Part shown: piece after piece, positions 1-8,106 of the stretch
Layout of the letters: the number at the start of each line of letters is the position of its first letter
Numbering within the stretch: position 1 is the stretch's first letter
From: VFKI01 sp033762075
Lineage (GTDB): Bacteria > Pseudomonadota > Gammaproteobacteria > DSM-16500
NCBI GenBank assembly: GCA_033762075.1
Contig: JANRLY010000011.1
Coordinates: forward strand, 1-64,000
Reading direction: 5' to 3'
DNA length: 64,000 bases
Made by a program: the position numbers and the translations under genes
Notes under the pieces: model-generated
What the model was told of the DNA's origin: nothing
Database searches by the model: none
The model's input: only the letters and a program-made list of their open reading frames with translations

Positions 1-42
1 TGTTAAAGGTTTTAAAATTTGTTGAAAAACGGTATCTTTCAT
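1..42 (-). CDS. 5' end of a probable IS transposase (cut by window edge)
   Basis: An ATG at 42 on the minus strand opens a reading frame that runs off the left edge after 14 codons (MKDTVFQQILKPLT). An AAGGA Shine-Dalgarno sequence sits five bases upstream, so this is a good translation start. The peptide looks like the beginning of IS4-type transposases of the DUF4372 group, but 14 residues are too few to be sure. The position supports the reading: a MITE ends abruptly about 90 bp upstream, as if an insertion sequence had landed in it. Confidence 0.45.
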   Translation of the reverse strand, partial: MKDTVFQQILKPLT

Positions 43-45
43 ATT

Positions 46-103
46 CGTCCTTGAGCCTAAATGTGGTGTTTAGGGCGCTAATTTTAGCGCTTTCTCAAGG
101 ACG
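46..103 (-). promoter_or_regulatory. Hairpin sequestering the transposase ribosome-binding site
   Basis: The ten bases CGTCCTTGAG at 46-55 pair perfectly with CTCAAGGACG at 94-103. Two smaller hairpins lie inside (GCCTAAA/TTTAGGGC and GCGCTAA/TTAGCGC), giving a three-way-junction shape. On the minus strand the inner arm of the outer stem contains the AAGGA ribosome-binding site of the reading frame starting at 42. Insertion sequences such as IS10 and IS50 are known to hide the transposase start in this way from read-through transcripts; the function here is inferred. Confidence 0.5.
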
Positions 104-134
104 TTCAATATTTAAACCGTTTTACCGGATGCTA

Positions 135-294
135 GTGCGCGAAGGCGGGAATCTATTTCAAATTTATAAATTTCTTAATTAGGCATATTGAACGTAAATT
201 GAGTATTTTTTAATTAGTTATTTTTGAATATCATGATGGATTCCCGCCTACGCGGGAATGACAGGTGGAGTTTTATGATTTATGCAACAAAGCC
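135..294 (-). mobile_element. Truncated MITE, second copy of the element at 31631-31812
   Basis: This stretch is the reverse complement of most of the 182-bp element at 31631-31812. Shared features are the TIR end ATGATTTATGCAACAAAGCC at 275-294, the two inner palindromes built on ATTCCCGCC/GGCGGGAAT and the AT-rich middle. The left end, about 22 bp including the other TIR, is missing; sequence changes near 135 to the presumed insertion-sequence end. The intact end abuts TTTTTTCAAAGGGGG, the same target sequence used by the complete copy. Confidence 0.65.
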
Positions 295-391
295 TTTTTT
301 CAAAGGGGGAAGTATTCTTGCAAGCCCCTCATTGAAAAGAGCACGCACAGCTTCCCCCTTTGAAAAAGGGGGATTGAGGGGGATTTTATAA
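295..391. repeat. Dispersed palindromic repeat, CCCCCTTTTTCAAAGGGGG family
   Basis: Two inverted copies of the motif TTTTTCAAAGGGGGAAG flank a short spacer, and the right copy continues into GGGGGATTGAGGGGGATTTT. The same family occurs at 7034-7069, 22441-22592, 31600-31972 and 39350-39605. The right end runs a few bases into the 3' end of nagA and may serve as a transcription-end hairpin. Confidence 0.75.
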
Positions 392-1543
392 AAGACTATA
401 AACCACTCGACCCTCACACATCGTAAAAACAACGTTCAAATCTTCATCTAACACAATGCAATCTGCATCTTTACCGACTGTGAGGCTACCTTTCTCTGAA
501 AAAATCTTTAAAACTTTCGCAGGATTGGCTGAAGCAAGATGCGCAATCTCAATCAAACCGCAATGCGTCATGCGCATCATATTGCGCACTGCTTGTGACA
601 TCGTTAATGTACTGCCAGCCAATGTACCATCAGATAATAACGCTTGTTGATTTTTGACTGTGACAGATTGACCACCTAAATCATACACACCATCACCCAA
701 ACATGTTGCACGCATGGCATCTGTAATTAAAATCATTTTTTCGAGCGATTTAGTTTGATAAATCAATTCGACAATAGCCGGATGTAAATGCACACCATCG
801 ACAATAATTTCAGTGGAGATATTTTTTGCTAACAATCCCGCCGTCACAACACCTGGCTCACGTTGGTGAATACCGCGCATGGCATTAAATAAATGTGTCA
901 TGTGCGCGCAACCTGCTTCAATTGCAGCCATCGTTTCATCAAACGTCGCATGCGTGTGACCAATTGATGGAATCATTTTTTCCGTGACAAGATATTCAAT
1001 AAACTCTTTTGCGCCTGCTAGTTCGGGCGCCAATGTTACTAACCGAATCGCATGATCCGATAATGTTTGCCACCGTTTAAGAAGTGAAATATCAGGTAAC
1101 ATCGCATGTTGAAGATTTTGTGCACCCATTTTTTCAGGCGAAATAAAAGGCCCTTCGAGATGCACCCCTAACATTTTTGCGCCTGATATTTTATTTTGTA
1201 TTTGCTGATGGTTTTTAATGACGCCCAACACACGATCAATTTGGTCAATCGATGCAGTCATTGTCGTCGCCAAAAATGATGTTGTACCAAAACGTGCGAG
1301 TGCTTGACTGATTTTTTCGAGTGAGTCTAAGTCTGCGTCCATCACATCACAGCCAACAATCCCATGAACATGCAAATCAATCCAACCCGGCAACAAATGA
1401 TAATGCTCAGGAAACGTGTAAGTTTCATCAGTTGAAATGTTATCTTGTGTGATTGTGTGAATACGTTTTTGCTCAGTGACCAATGTTGCGTGGTGTAGCA
1501 CGCCTTCCGGGGCATAAATTTTCGGTCCGACAATCGCTACCAT
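386..1543 (-). CDS. nagA: N-acetylglucosamine-6-phosphate deacetylase
   Basis: Cytoplasmic metal-dependent amidohydrolase that removes acetate from GlcNAc-6-phosphate. The 385 residues match the family length. Visible motifs are the metal-binding HVHG near residue 58, EGPF near 130, GHTHA and THLFNAM near 195-220, DGVHLHP near 250, and the catalytic aspartate in ILITDAM near 275. The gene overlaps the end of the upstream SIS-domain gene by 7 bp, so the three amino-sugar genes are probably one transcript running leftward. No uptake gene is visible nearby. The 3' end touches a dispersed repeat. Confidence 0.95.
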   Translation of the reverse strand: MVAIVGPKIYAPEGVLHHATLVTEQKRIHTITQDNISTDETYTFPEHYHLLPGWIDLHVHGIVGCDVMDADLDSLEKISQALARFGTTSFLATTMTASIDQIDRVLGVIKNHQQIQNKISGAKMLGVHLEGPFISPEKMGAQNLQHAMLPDISLLKRWQTLSDHAIRLVTLAPELAGAKEFIEYLVTEKMIPSIGHTHATFDETMAAIEAGCAHMTHLFNAMRGIHQREPGVVTAGLLAKNISTEIIVDGVHLHPAIVELIYQTKSLEKMILITDAMRATCLGDGVYDLGGQSVTVKNQQALLSDGTLAGSTLTMSQAVRNMMRMTHCGLIEIAHLASANPAKVLKIFSEKGSLTVGKDADCIVLDEDLNVVFTMCEGRVVYSLL

Positions 1544-2562
1544 GTTTTTGTCACCTTCTCGAGATGAATAGGTGTATCAGGATTTAGGCCACGCTGTACA
1601 CTCAACGTTTCAATCATGCGATAAAAAGCTTGAATCATCAATAAGGGATCGCACAAAGGATGTAAAGGCATAGCCACAGGAAGCACTGTGATACCTGTGG
1701 GTACCGCAACATGCGTTGCCATCAACACACGTGCGCCTGCCTCTCTTAATCGTTTTGCAATATCCAGCATGCTTTGCAAAGTTTCATCTGATTGCGCAAA
1801 CAATAAAGCAGGAAAGTGTTGATTGATAAGCGCGAAAGGTCCATGCAAAATTTCAGCAGAACTGAAAGCTTCAGCATGAATACGTGCAGTTTCTTTAAAT
1901 TTGAGCGCAGCTTCTTGCGCAATGGGGAAACTATATCCGCGACCAATCACCAAAGTATTTTGTGCGTCATGATACATGTCTAACGCAGGGAACCAATCTA
2001 ATTCGATCGCGTGTTGTAATTGCGCGGGCAATTGTGTCAACGCATTTTGTAATTTTATATCATTTGCTAAAACTGCAATGCATTGTAATAAAGCAGCGAG
2101 CATCGCCAAATAACTTTTTGTTGCGGCGACAGAGCTTTCAACCCCCGCATGCAAAGGAATGACATATTCTGCTTCTGCTGCTAAAGGTGAATCTGCTTGA
2201 TTTACAAAAGCAACCGTCAAAGCCCCAGCAACGCGCGCTGCTTTTAACGTTGAAATTAAATCAGGACTACCACCGGATTGTGATAATGCAATCACTAAAG
2301 CATTTTTCAATGAAAGCTTTGATTGATAGAGCGTCACAACAGAAGGCGCCGCAGTTGCTGTAATTAATCCTAGCTGTGTTTCAAAAAGATATTTAGCAAA
2401 AGTAGCCGCATGATCTGAACTGCCGCGCGCAATGGTCAACACAAAGGGTGGTGAAACTTCGCGAATACGTTTTGCTAACTGTATCAATATATCTTGATTA
2501 CGTGACAATTGCGCTGCAATCACTTGCGGTGTTTCACGTAATTCTTTTTCCATATGGGTCAT
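1537..2562 (-). CDS. SIS-domain glucosamine-6-phosphate deaminase, NagB-II type
   Basis: A 341-residue protein with two sugar isomerase (SIS) domains and no glutaminase domain. SIS signatures are ARGSSDHAA near residue 45, ALSQSGGSPD near 92, and the ESSVAATKSY segment near 140 typical of GlmS-like proteins. In other proteobacteria a GlmS-like deaminase of this kind replaces classical NagB in nag operons, converting glucosamine-6-phosphate to fructose-6-phosphate and ammonia. Its position between nagA and a sugar kinase, with short overlaps on both sides, supports this role. An AgaS-like specificity cannot be excluded. Confidence 0.85.
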   Translation of the reverse strand: MTHMEKELRETPQVIAAQLSRNQDILIQLAKRIREVSPPFVLTIARGSSDHAATFAKYLFETQLGLITATAAPSVVTLYQSKLSLKNALVIALSQSGGSPDLISTLKAARVAGALTVAFVNQADSPLAAEAEYVIPLHAGVESSVAATKSYLAMLAALLQCIAVLANDIKLQNALTQLPAQLQHAIELDWFPALDMYHDAQNTLVIGRGYSFPIAQEAALKFKETARIHAEAFSSAEILHGPFALINQHFPALLFAQSDETLQSMLDIAKRLREAGARVLMATHVAVPTGITVLPVAMPLHPLCDPLLMIQAFYRMIETLSVQRGLNPDTPIHLEKVTKTW

Positions 2563-3491
2563 TGTTGCAACCCTCGTTTGAGAAAATAAATTGCGCCTTC
2601 ACTCGCCGATGCTTTCGGTTGTGTTAAACGTGCTCGTGTTTTTTCGGAAAGAAATGGTTGCAAAAAAGTAGAAACACCCCCTGCAAAACAAATCGGTAAG
2701 GGATTATTTTGTTGACGTTGTTTTAAGAGTAATGTTTCAGCAATTTGATCAATCGAGCGTGCCGCGCATCGTAATAAGCGTAGAGCATCCTCATTGCCTG
2801 TTTCTGCTTGTTGAATCACAATCGGCGCGAGCTCAGCAAAGGCCGTTGAATTCGCACGATTCGCCCACGTCACTAATTGCGCTGTATTTTGCTGGAAAAA
2901 ATCATACACTGCTTCAGTCAACTTCGAGGCTTGCGCACGACCATCGAGCCATTGAAAAGTTAAACGTGTCACTTCTAATCCCAACCATGCACCGCTGCCT
3001 TCATCTGCATGCGGAAAACCCCAACCACCCACTTGCACGATGTGTTGATCTTCGATTTGAAAACCTAACGAACCTGTGCCTGCAATTAACAATGCGCCAT
3101 TTTGTCCCGCATGCGCACCCAAACAAGCAACATGTGCATCGGTAGTTAAACTGAGTGATTGAAAAGGATGTGAGCGGGATAAAAAATCTTGCTTGGCTTC
3201 TTGCACTTCACAACCCGCCAGCCCCATGCCTGCATGAAATGTATGATGCGAATCGATTTGTGCCATTTGTAAAGCTTGCTGAAAAGCAGACAAAATTGAA
3301 CTCCACGTTTCTTCGACAGATAAACGTATATTTGCAGGGCCACTCATCGCTACCGCACATTTTTCACCCGCAGCGTTTTCAATGCGTACCGTTGCACGTG
3401 TTGCGCCGCCATCGACGCCTACAAAATAATCTAGTGCGCCGTCATTGCGAGCCCGCGGAGCGTTTGGGCGTGGCAATCCAGTTTTTATCAT
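2559..3491 (-). CDS. BadF/BadG-type N-acetylglucosamine or glucosamine kinase
   Basis: A 310-residue sugar kinase of the BadF/BadG/BcrA/BcrD ATPase family. The phosphate-1 motif is VGVDGGATRATVRI at about residues 24-37, with AGTGSLGF near 140 and a second glycine-rich CFAGGVS near 268. It would phosphorylate GlcNAc or GlcN and feed nagA and the SIS deaminase; it overlaps the latter by 4 bp (ATGA). The first 17 residues (MIKTGLPRPNAPRARND) are encoded entirely by the dispersed GTCATTGCGAG repeat at 3441-3584, so the native start appears to have been replaced. A downstream non-ATG start just before DYFVGVDGG is possible. Confidence 0.85.
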   Translation of the reverse strand: MIKTGLPRPNAPRARNDGALDYFVGVDGGATRATVRIENAAGEKCAVAMSGPANIRLSVEETWSSILSAFQQALQMAQIDSHHTFHAGMGLAGCEVQEAKQDFLSRSHPFQSLSLTTDAHVACLGAHAGQNGALLIAGTGSLGFQIEDQHIVQVGGWGFPHADEGSGAWLGLEVTRLTFQWLDGRAQASKLTEAVYDFFQQNTAQLVTWANRANSTAFAELAPIVIQQAETGNEDALRLLRCAARSIDQIAETLLLKQRQQNNPLPICFAGGVSTFLQPFLSEKTRARLTQPKASASEGAIYFLKRGLQQ

Positions 3492-3584
3492 ATCAAAGCA
3501 CCTTAAATTGAGATCTGTTTTAGATTGCCACGGCTAAACACGGAGTTTACCCTATGCGCAGGCATGGGGTAGCCTCGCAATGAC
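3441..3584. repeat. Dispersed GTCATTGCGAG...CTCGCAATGAC palindromic repeat
   Basis: Inverted termini GTCATTGCGAG (3441) and CCTCGCAATGAC (3573-3584) enclose TGGCAATCCAG and GATTGCCACG segments that are themselves inverted copies. Related copies lie at 8107-8203, 22817-22943 and 59456-59557. This copy overlaps the first 51 bases of the amino-sugar kinase gene and supplies its start codon. Confidence 0.8.
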
Positions 3585-3593
3585 AGCGTCTAT

Positions 3594-4247
3594 TTAAATT
3601 CTCTTTATCTGTGAAATTGGAATACGTGCTTCACCCATTTCATCTGCTGCATAGTGTTCACTTGCAAATGCATGCGCATAAATAATTTCGAATGTGAGTG
3701 AATAAATATTTTCATCATTTGTTGTAAGTTGTAATGTTTGAATCTCAGGTAAAATCATTTGCGTTGCACGCATTTCATAGCATAACTTTTCGAGTGAACG
3801 ATAAGTTAATGTGACATATTCAACTTCTAAAACTGGATCAGAAAACCCAGCGTGAACTAGAGCATCTCCCACATTATGCATATCCACTAACTTTGGCAAA
3901 ATCATTGCGCGATCAGGTAGTTCTGTTAAAGTATCTAAGCCAAATGTTGTTAACATCAATAATCCATTTGGTCGCAATTGTTTGCGCCATTTTTGCAACG
4001 TGTGCAAACTATCATTTGACCACGCTAATGTTAAATTCGCCATGATGAGATCAGCCGAATCCAGCACAATGTGTTGCTCTGGAATCATCTGCGCAAAAGG
4101 ATAGCGTTCTTGCAGCGCTGACAACATTTCACCGGATTGACATCCCGTCTCGAGAATTTTTTGTGGCTGCAATTGCATCCATGATAAATGTCCTCGCATC
4201 ACTTCTCCCACATACTGGGCTAATGCAAATTCATTTTCTGTCTTCAT
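3594..4247 (-). CDS. bioC: BioC-like SAM-dependent methyltransferase
   Basis: The second half closely resembles BioC, which methylates malonyl-ACP at the start of biotin synthesis: LRPNGLLMLTTFGLDTLTEL, then LVDMHNVGDALVHAGFSDP and YVTLTYRSL. The N-terminal half is abnormal: the SAM-binding glycine motif reads LETGCQSGE rather than the usual D/E-x-G-C-G-x-G, and the protein (217 residues from the chosen ATG) is about 30-40 residues shorter than usual because the stretch before LPFAD is missing. It may therefore be weakened or repurposed. An upstream ATG at 4265 would share bases with the divergent comF start codon; the ATG at 4247 is preferred. The comF neighbour is common for bioC in gammaproteobacteria. 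Confidence 0.7.
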   Translation of the reverse strand: MKTENEFALAQYVGEVMRGHLSWMQLQPQKILETGCQSGEMLSALQERYPFAQMIPEQHIVLDSADLIMANLTLAWSNDSLHTLQKWRKQLRPNGLLMLTTFGLDTLTELPDRAMILPKLVDMHNVGDALVHAGFSDPVLEVEYVTLTYRSLEKLCYEMRATQMILPEIQTLQLTTNDENIYSLTFEIIYAHAFASEHYAADEMGEARIPISQIKRI

Positions 4248-4263
4248 TTTATGAGGCGATATC

Positions 4264-4974
4264 ATGTTAAAACATTCCGCTAAAAAACTGAGCCAACTTT
4301 TCTTACCTTTTACCTGTGTAGTGTGTCATGCACCCGCTGATCGGAAACAAGATCTGTGTCACGGATGCTTTAATGAGTTACCTTTTTATGGGCCTGCTTG
4401 CCTTCGCTGCGGCACATCACTTGCATCAGCCTCTGAACACTGTGGTGTCTGTTTGCAAAATCCGCCGCCGTTCGATGCAACCCATATTTTATTTCACTAT
4501 CAACCGCCTATTACGCAATGGATCATCCAATTAAAATTTCATCAGCAACTCTTGTATGCCAGACTCTTGGGTGAGTTATTCGCCGAAGCTCTTTTGCAAT
4601 CGGGTAAAAACTTACCGGATGCCATTTTACCGGTACCACTCCATGCGAAACGATTGCGTGAACGCGGGTATAACCAGGCACTTGAAATTGCCAAACCGAT
4701 TGCACGCGCGATCAAACGGCCAATCCTACTGGATTCTTGTTTGCGCAGCAAATCAACAACCCCCCAAACCACCCTGTCGCGCCGAGAACGGCAACAGAAT
4801 ATGCAAAATGCCTTTATTTTACAACGAAATCTTCATTTTCGCACCATTGCTGTCATCGACGATGTCATCACCACAGGCTATACCATGGCCGCCCTCTGTC
4901 AGACGCTTAAGCAACATCATTGTGATAAAGTAGCTGCTTGGTGTTGTGCTCGCGGATCACTGTCTGACGCTTGA
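4264..4974 (+). CDS. comF: ComF family amidophosphoribosyltransferase-like protein
   Basis: A 236-residue protein with an N-terminal zinc-finger region (CVVC at 18-21, CHGC, CLRCG, CGVC) followed by a phosphoribosyltransferase fold whose PRPP loop is IAVIDDVITTGYTM near residue 198. ComF proteins are linked to natural transformation and DNA uptake. A GAGG Shine-Dalgarno sequence precedes the ATG. The gene is divergent from the bioC-like gene with no promoter-sized gap, and its 3' end overlaps the convergent ankyrin gene by 58 bp. Confidence 0.9.
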   Translation: MLKHSAKKLSQLFLPFTCVVCHAPADRKQDLCHGCFNELPFYGPACLRCGTSLASASEHCGVCLQNPPPFDATHILFHYQPPITQWIIQLKFHQQLLYARLLGELFAEALLQSGKNLPDAILPVPLHAKRLRERGYNQALEIAKPIARAIKRPILLDSCLRSKSTTPQTTLSRRERQQNMQNAFILQRNLHFRTIAVIDDVITTGYTMAALCQTLKQHHCDKVAAWCCARGSLSDA

Positions 4975-5594
4975 GTTGAACTCAAAAAATGATATTGCAC
5001 ATGCGCTGAGGGTTTAATATTCCTCGCTAAATACTGATTTAATTTTGGCTTCAGATCTTCATACACTTTTGCACCAAACCCTAAAATCAAAAATATCACT
5101 TCAGGTCTAAACTTCCAGTTCATCGCATACGCTACAGCTGAATTGCCACTATAGTCCGAATCATAATATTCATCCAAAGACATCTTAGGATGACAAGCTA
5201 ACAGCACAGCCAAACATTTCTCCCGTTGATGTTTAAAAGCCTCTACCAAAGGAGTACATTTCTTGTCTGAAACCACATTCACATCCGCGCCTGCTTTAAT
5301 GAGATAAACCAAACAATCCAACTCTCCCCGACGCGCACAAAGATGCAGAGGTGACATCGTATGAATACAGTGAACATTGAGGTTCAAGGTATAAGGATCT
5401 TCAAAAGGAGGAAGGCCCGCATCACGGACAGCTCGCTTAGCAATTTTTAAAAAATAATCATAACTGTATTTTTTAATATGCGCCGCTGCCTCAAGAATCA
5501 CCTGTAAACGCGCGATACGATCTTTTTCAGTGATATCCATGCACATCACTGTGCGCAAAGCATCTTCTAACATTACAATTGCGGGAATTTTCAT
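4917..5594 (-). CDS. Ankyrin-repeat protein, candidate Dot/Icm substrate
   Basis: A 225-residue protein from the ATG at 5594, chosen because GAAGGA lies at Shine-Dalgarno distance; an upstream frame to 5753 would add a hydrophobic stretch without a ribosome site. One clear ankyrin repeat (MSPLHLCARRGELDCLVYLI then KAGADVN) is followed by a weaker one (CTPLVEAFKHQREKCLAVLL). The last 19 residues are read from the strand opposite the comF 3' end, suggesting the reading frame was extended by loss of a stop. Ankyrin proteins are frequent type IVB effectors in Legionellales; that role is inferred from the nearby Dot/Icm genes. Confidence 0.7.
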   Translation of the reverse strand: MKIPAIVMLEDALRTVMCMDITEKDRIARLQVILEAAAHIKKYSYDYFLKIAKRAVRDAGLPPFEDPYTLNLNVHCIHTMSPLHLCARRGELDCLVYLIKAGADVNVVSDKKCTPLVEAFKHQREKCLAVLLACHPKMSLDEYYDSDYSGNSAVAYAMNWKFRPEVIFLILGFGAKVYEDLKPKLNQYLARNIKPSAHVQYHFLSSTQASDSDPRAQHQAATLSQ

Positions 5595-5768
5595 TATCCA
5601 TCCTTCATAGAGAGCAAAAAAAATCGAGTATATTAAAATAGTCATCACTAAAATAATATGCTCGTTAAAATAGTCAGAAACAATTGATACGCTGATTGCG
5701 ATTGTTTTTATGCAAAATATTGATTTTATTGGTAAATAATCGATTTCACTCACTGAGCATTATTTTTA

Positions 5769-5797
5769 ATGTCTTAAGTCTTTTTTCTGGGTATAAT
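5769..5797 (+). promoter_or_regulatory. Putative promoter of the yibN-grxC-secB-gpsA group
   Basis: A perfect TATAAT lies at 5792-5797, 31 bases before the rhodanese-family start codon. The -35 position at 17 bp spacing is poor, so the call rests on the -10 box and its position in the gap between divergent genes. Confidence 0.4.
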
Positions 5798-5828
5798 TCT
5801 TTCCCTTTGAGCAGCAGGTAATCGATCC

Positions 5829-6251
5829 ATGCAAGCGCTTATGTCTTTTCTATCACAACACTCCGCTCTCTTTTTCGCCTTCGGCGTTTTAGTCACGCTC
5901 GCAGTGATCGTCGAATTTATCCGTCTGCGTCGCGCAGCCGCGAAAGTCACGCCGCATCAAGCTGTTCTTTTAATGAATCGTGAAAATGCCATTGTGTTGG
6001 ATCTTCGTGAATCCGCAGATTTTCAAGCCGCACATATTGTTGATGCCGTTTCGATTCCCTATCCCGAATTGAAAAACCGCATCAAATCACTCAATGCGCA
6101 TCGCACAAAACCTTTGTTACTTCTTGCAACAAAAGAATCCGATAGCACTCATGCTGCAACAGATTTAACGCAAGCAGGATTCGATGCACGCATTCTTGCA
6201 GGCGGTATTCGTGCATGGCGCGAAGCTGAATTACCTCTCATCAAAGGATAA
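5829..6251 (+). CDS. yibN: Membrane-anchored rhodanese-like protein (YibN family)
   Basis: A 140-residue protein with an N-terminal membrane segment (about residues 12-30, SALFFAFGVLVTLAVIVEFI) and one rhodanese domain (VLDLRESADFQAAHI near 57). The loop that normally carries the catalytic cysteine reads LLLATKESDS, with no cysteine, so classical sulfurtransferase activity is unlikely. E. coli YibN has the same architecture and lies in the same order before grxC, secB and gpsA, which fixes the family. The gap to grxC is 3 bp, so they are co-transcribed. Confidence 0.9.
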   Translation: MQALMSFLSQHSALFFAFGVLVTLAVIVEFIRLRRAAAKVTPHQAVLLMNRENAIVLDLRESADFQAAHIVDAVSIPYPELKNRIKSLNAHRTKPLLLLATKESDSTHAATDLTQAGFDARILAGGIRAWREAELPLIKG

Positions 6252-6254
6252 TAT

Positions 6255-6509
6255 ATGGCAACCGTTATTATTTACACCAAGGCCATTTGCCCTTATTGTG
6301 ATTGGGCGAAAAAATTACTCGACAGCAAAAAAGTGACGTATCAAGAAATTCGCGTTGATACCGATCCAGCACAACGCGAAACCATGGAGCGTCTGAGTGG
6401 TCGACGCACCGTGCCGCAAATTTTTATCAATGATCATCCAGTAGGCGGTTTTGATGATTTATCCGCACTTGATAAAGCAGGCAAATTAGATCTTTTACTC
6501 AACAAATAA
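6255..6509 (+). CDS. grxC: Glutaredoxin 3
   Basis: An 84-residue single-domain glutaredoxin with the dithiol active site CPYC at residues 12-15, the cis-proline in RRTVPQIFIN near 50 and the glutathione-binding GGFDDLSAL near 64. It reduces disulfides and glutathione mixed disulfides in the cytoplasm. It sits between yibN and secB, as in many gammaproteobacteria, with 12 bp to secB. Confidence 0.95.
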   Translation: MATVIIYTKAICPYCDWAKKLLDSKKVTYQEIRVDTDPAQRETMERLSGRRTVPQIFINDHPVGGFDDLSALDKAGKLDLLLNK

Positions 6510-6521
6510 AGGAACCTTACA

Positions 6522-7019
6522 ATGCAAAACAAAAGAGAAACAACTCCTCCAGCGAATGATGAAAATCCACGCTTTGAAATACAACGTTTATTCCTGAAAG
6601 ATTTATCTTTCGAAGCACCGAACACACCGCAAACATTTGTTGAAGAATGGAAACCTGAAGTCGAATTAAATCTTGAAACACGCAGCAATCGTATTCAAGA
6701 CGACGCTCACGAAGTTGTGATTTCTCTGACGGCTAATGTCAAAACCGGCACAAAACCTGCTTTCGTTGCCGAAGTTCAATACGCTGGTATTTTCCAAATT
6801 GCTGGCATCCCTGATGAACAATTACGACAAATGCTCGGCAGCTTTTGTCCGAACATTTTATTTCCTTACGCTCGCGAAGTCATTTCAGATGTTGTCGTCC
6901 GCGGCGGTTTTCCACAATTAATTTTAGCGCCAGTTAATTTTGATGCACTGTATGTGCAGCACATGGAAAATGAAAAAAAGAAAGAAAAGGGTGATGGTAC
7001 AGATACAAAAGTACATTGA
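6522..7019 (+). CDS. secB: Protein-export chaperone SecB
   Basis: A 165-residue SecB family member. Family stretches visible are FEIQRLFLKDLSFEAPN (residues 18-34), YAGIFQIAGI near 105 and CPNILFPYAREVISDVVVRG near 128, followed by the PQLILAPVNFDALY tail. SecB holds precursor proteins unfolded and hands them to SecA for Sec-dependent export. A charged lysine-rich tail (ENEKKKEKGDG) extends past the conserved core. It follows grxC closely; a short palindromic repeat separates it from gpsA. Confidence 0.96.
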   Translation: MQNKRETTPPANDENPRFEIQRLFLKDLSFEAPNTPQTFVEEWKPEVELNLETRSNRIQDDAHEVVISLTANVKTGTKPAFVAEVQYAGIFQIAGIPDEQLRQMLGSFCPNILFPYAREVISDVVVRGGFPQLILAPVNFDALYVQHMENEKKKEKGDGTDTKVH

Positions 7020-7033
7020 TCTTTTGAATTAAA

Positions 7034-7069
7034 TTCCCTTCATTCCCCCTTGTTCAAAGGGGGAAAGTT
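7034..7069. repeat. Short copy of the CCCCCTTTTTCAAAGGGGG repeat
   Basis: The segment TTCCCCCTTG-TTCAAAGGGGGAA forms a compact hairpin between secB and gpsA. It is a one-palindrome copy of the family seen at 295, 22441, 31600 and 39350, and could attenuate transcription within the operon. Confidence 0.6.
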
Positions 7070-7087
7070 TAAACAGGAATCATTGCC

Positions 7088-8101
7088 ATGCCAACGAACA
7101 AACATCATACGATTACTGTCTTAGGCGCAGGCTCCTGGGGCACAGCACTTGCATTACATCTTGCGCGGAAAAATTTTCCTGTGCGATTGTGGAGCAATGA
7201 AACGGCTGAAATCACAGCATTAATAAAAGATCGCGTCAATACACGCTATATCCCTGATCAACCTTTCCCTGATAATCTTGTCCCTGAAATTGACCTTGCA
7301 ACAGCAATAAAAAAAGCAGAAGTGATTTTAATTGCTGTACCTTCTGTGGGATTTCGCTCGGTTGTCACTGCAATCAAACCCTTGCTACAAGATAACCAAG
7401 GCATTCTCTGGGCAACAAAAGGCATTGATCCCAGCACGAATGAACTTTTTCACGATGTCGCCATTGATATTTTAGGCGCTCGTTATCCTTTAGCTGTTTT
7501 ATCGGGACCTTCTTTTGCACGTGAAGTCGCAAAGGGATTGCCAACAGCCGTTGTCATTGCAAGTCAACAAATTGACTTCGCGCAAAAGTTGATAACATTT
7601 TTTAACAGTCCTGTTTTTCGCACCTACTTAAGCACCGATGTCATTGGTGTTGAGGTAGGCGGTGTTGTCAAAAATGTTTTAGCGATTGCAACTGGCATCT
7701 CTGACGGGATGGAGCTCGGTGCAAATTCACGCTGCGCACTCATCACGCGCGGGCTCGCGGAAATGATTCGTTTTGGTGTTGCGCTTGGCGGAAAACCAGA
7801 CACATTCATCGGTCTCACAGGTGTTGGTGATTTAGTATTAACCGCAACAGACGATCAATCACGCAATCGACGTTTTGGTTTAGCCATCGGTAAAGGGCAA
7901 TCCGCACTCGAAGCAGAGCGTGAAATTAATCAAGTGATCGAAGGTAAATTCAACACGGCACAATTAATGGCGTTAGCAAAGTCACATAAAATCGAAATGC
8001 CGATCACGGAAATGGTTTTTGAGATATTACAAAATCGCACAACGCCAAAAGCCGCCTTAAAAAAATTATTAGCACGCGAAACCAAGGAAGAAACGAGGTA
8101 A
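7088..8101 (+). CDS. gpsA: Glycerol-3-phosphate dehydrogenase [NAD(P)+]
   Basis: A 337-residue GpsA that makes sn-glycerol-3-phosphate for phospholipid synthesis. The N-terminal Rossmann motif is VLGAGSWGTALALHL (about residues 10-24), followed by LSGPSFAREVAKGLPTAVV near 140, the catalytic-lysine region GGVVKNVLAIATGISDG near 190 and GLTGVGDLVLT near 255. Length and order after secB match other gammaproteobacteria. Confidence 0.96.
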   Translation: MPTNKHHTITVLGAGSWGTALALHLARKNFPVRLWSNETAEITALIKDRVNTRYIPDQPFPDNLVPEIDLATAIKKAEVILIAVPSVGFRSVVTAIKPLLQDNQGILWATKGIDPSTNELFHDVAIDILGARYPLAVLSGPSFAREVAKGLPTAVVIASQQIDFAQKLITFFNSPVFRTYLSTDVIGVEVGGVVKNVLAIATGISDGMELGANSRCALITRGLAEMIRFGVALGGKPDTFIGLTGVGDLVLTATDDQSRNRRFGLAIGKGQSALEAEREINQVIEGKFNTAQLMALAKSHKIEMPITEMVFEILQNRTTPKAALKKLLARETKEETR

Positions 8102-8106
8102 CAACT

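Noticed and set aside
2732..3145. 137-codon plus-strand frame antisense to the amino-sugar kinase
   Set aside because: No ribosome site and no recognisable protein; the kinase on the other strand is well supported.
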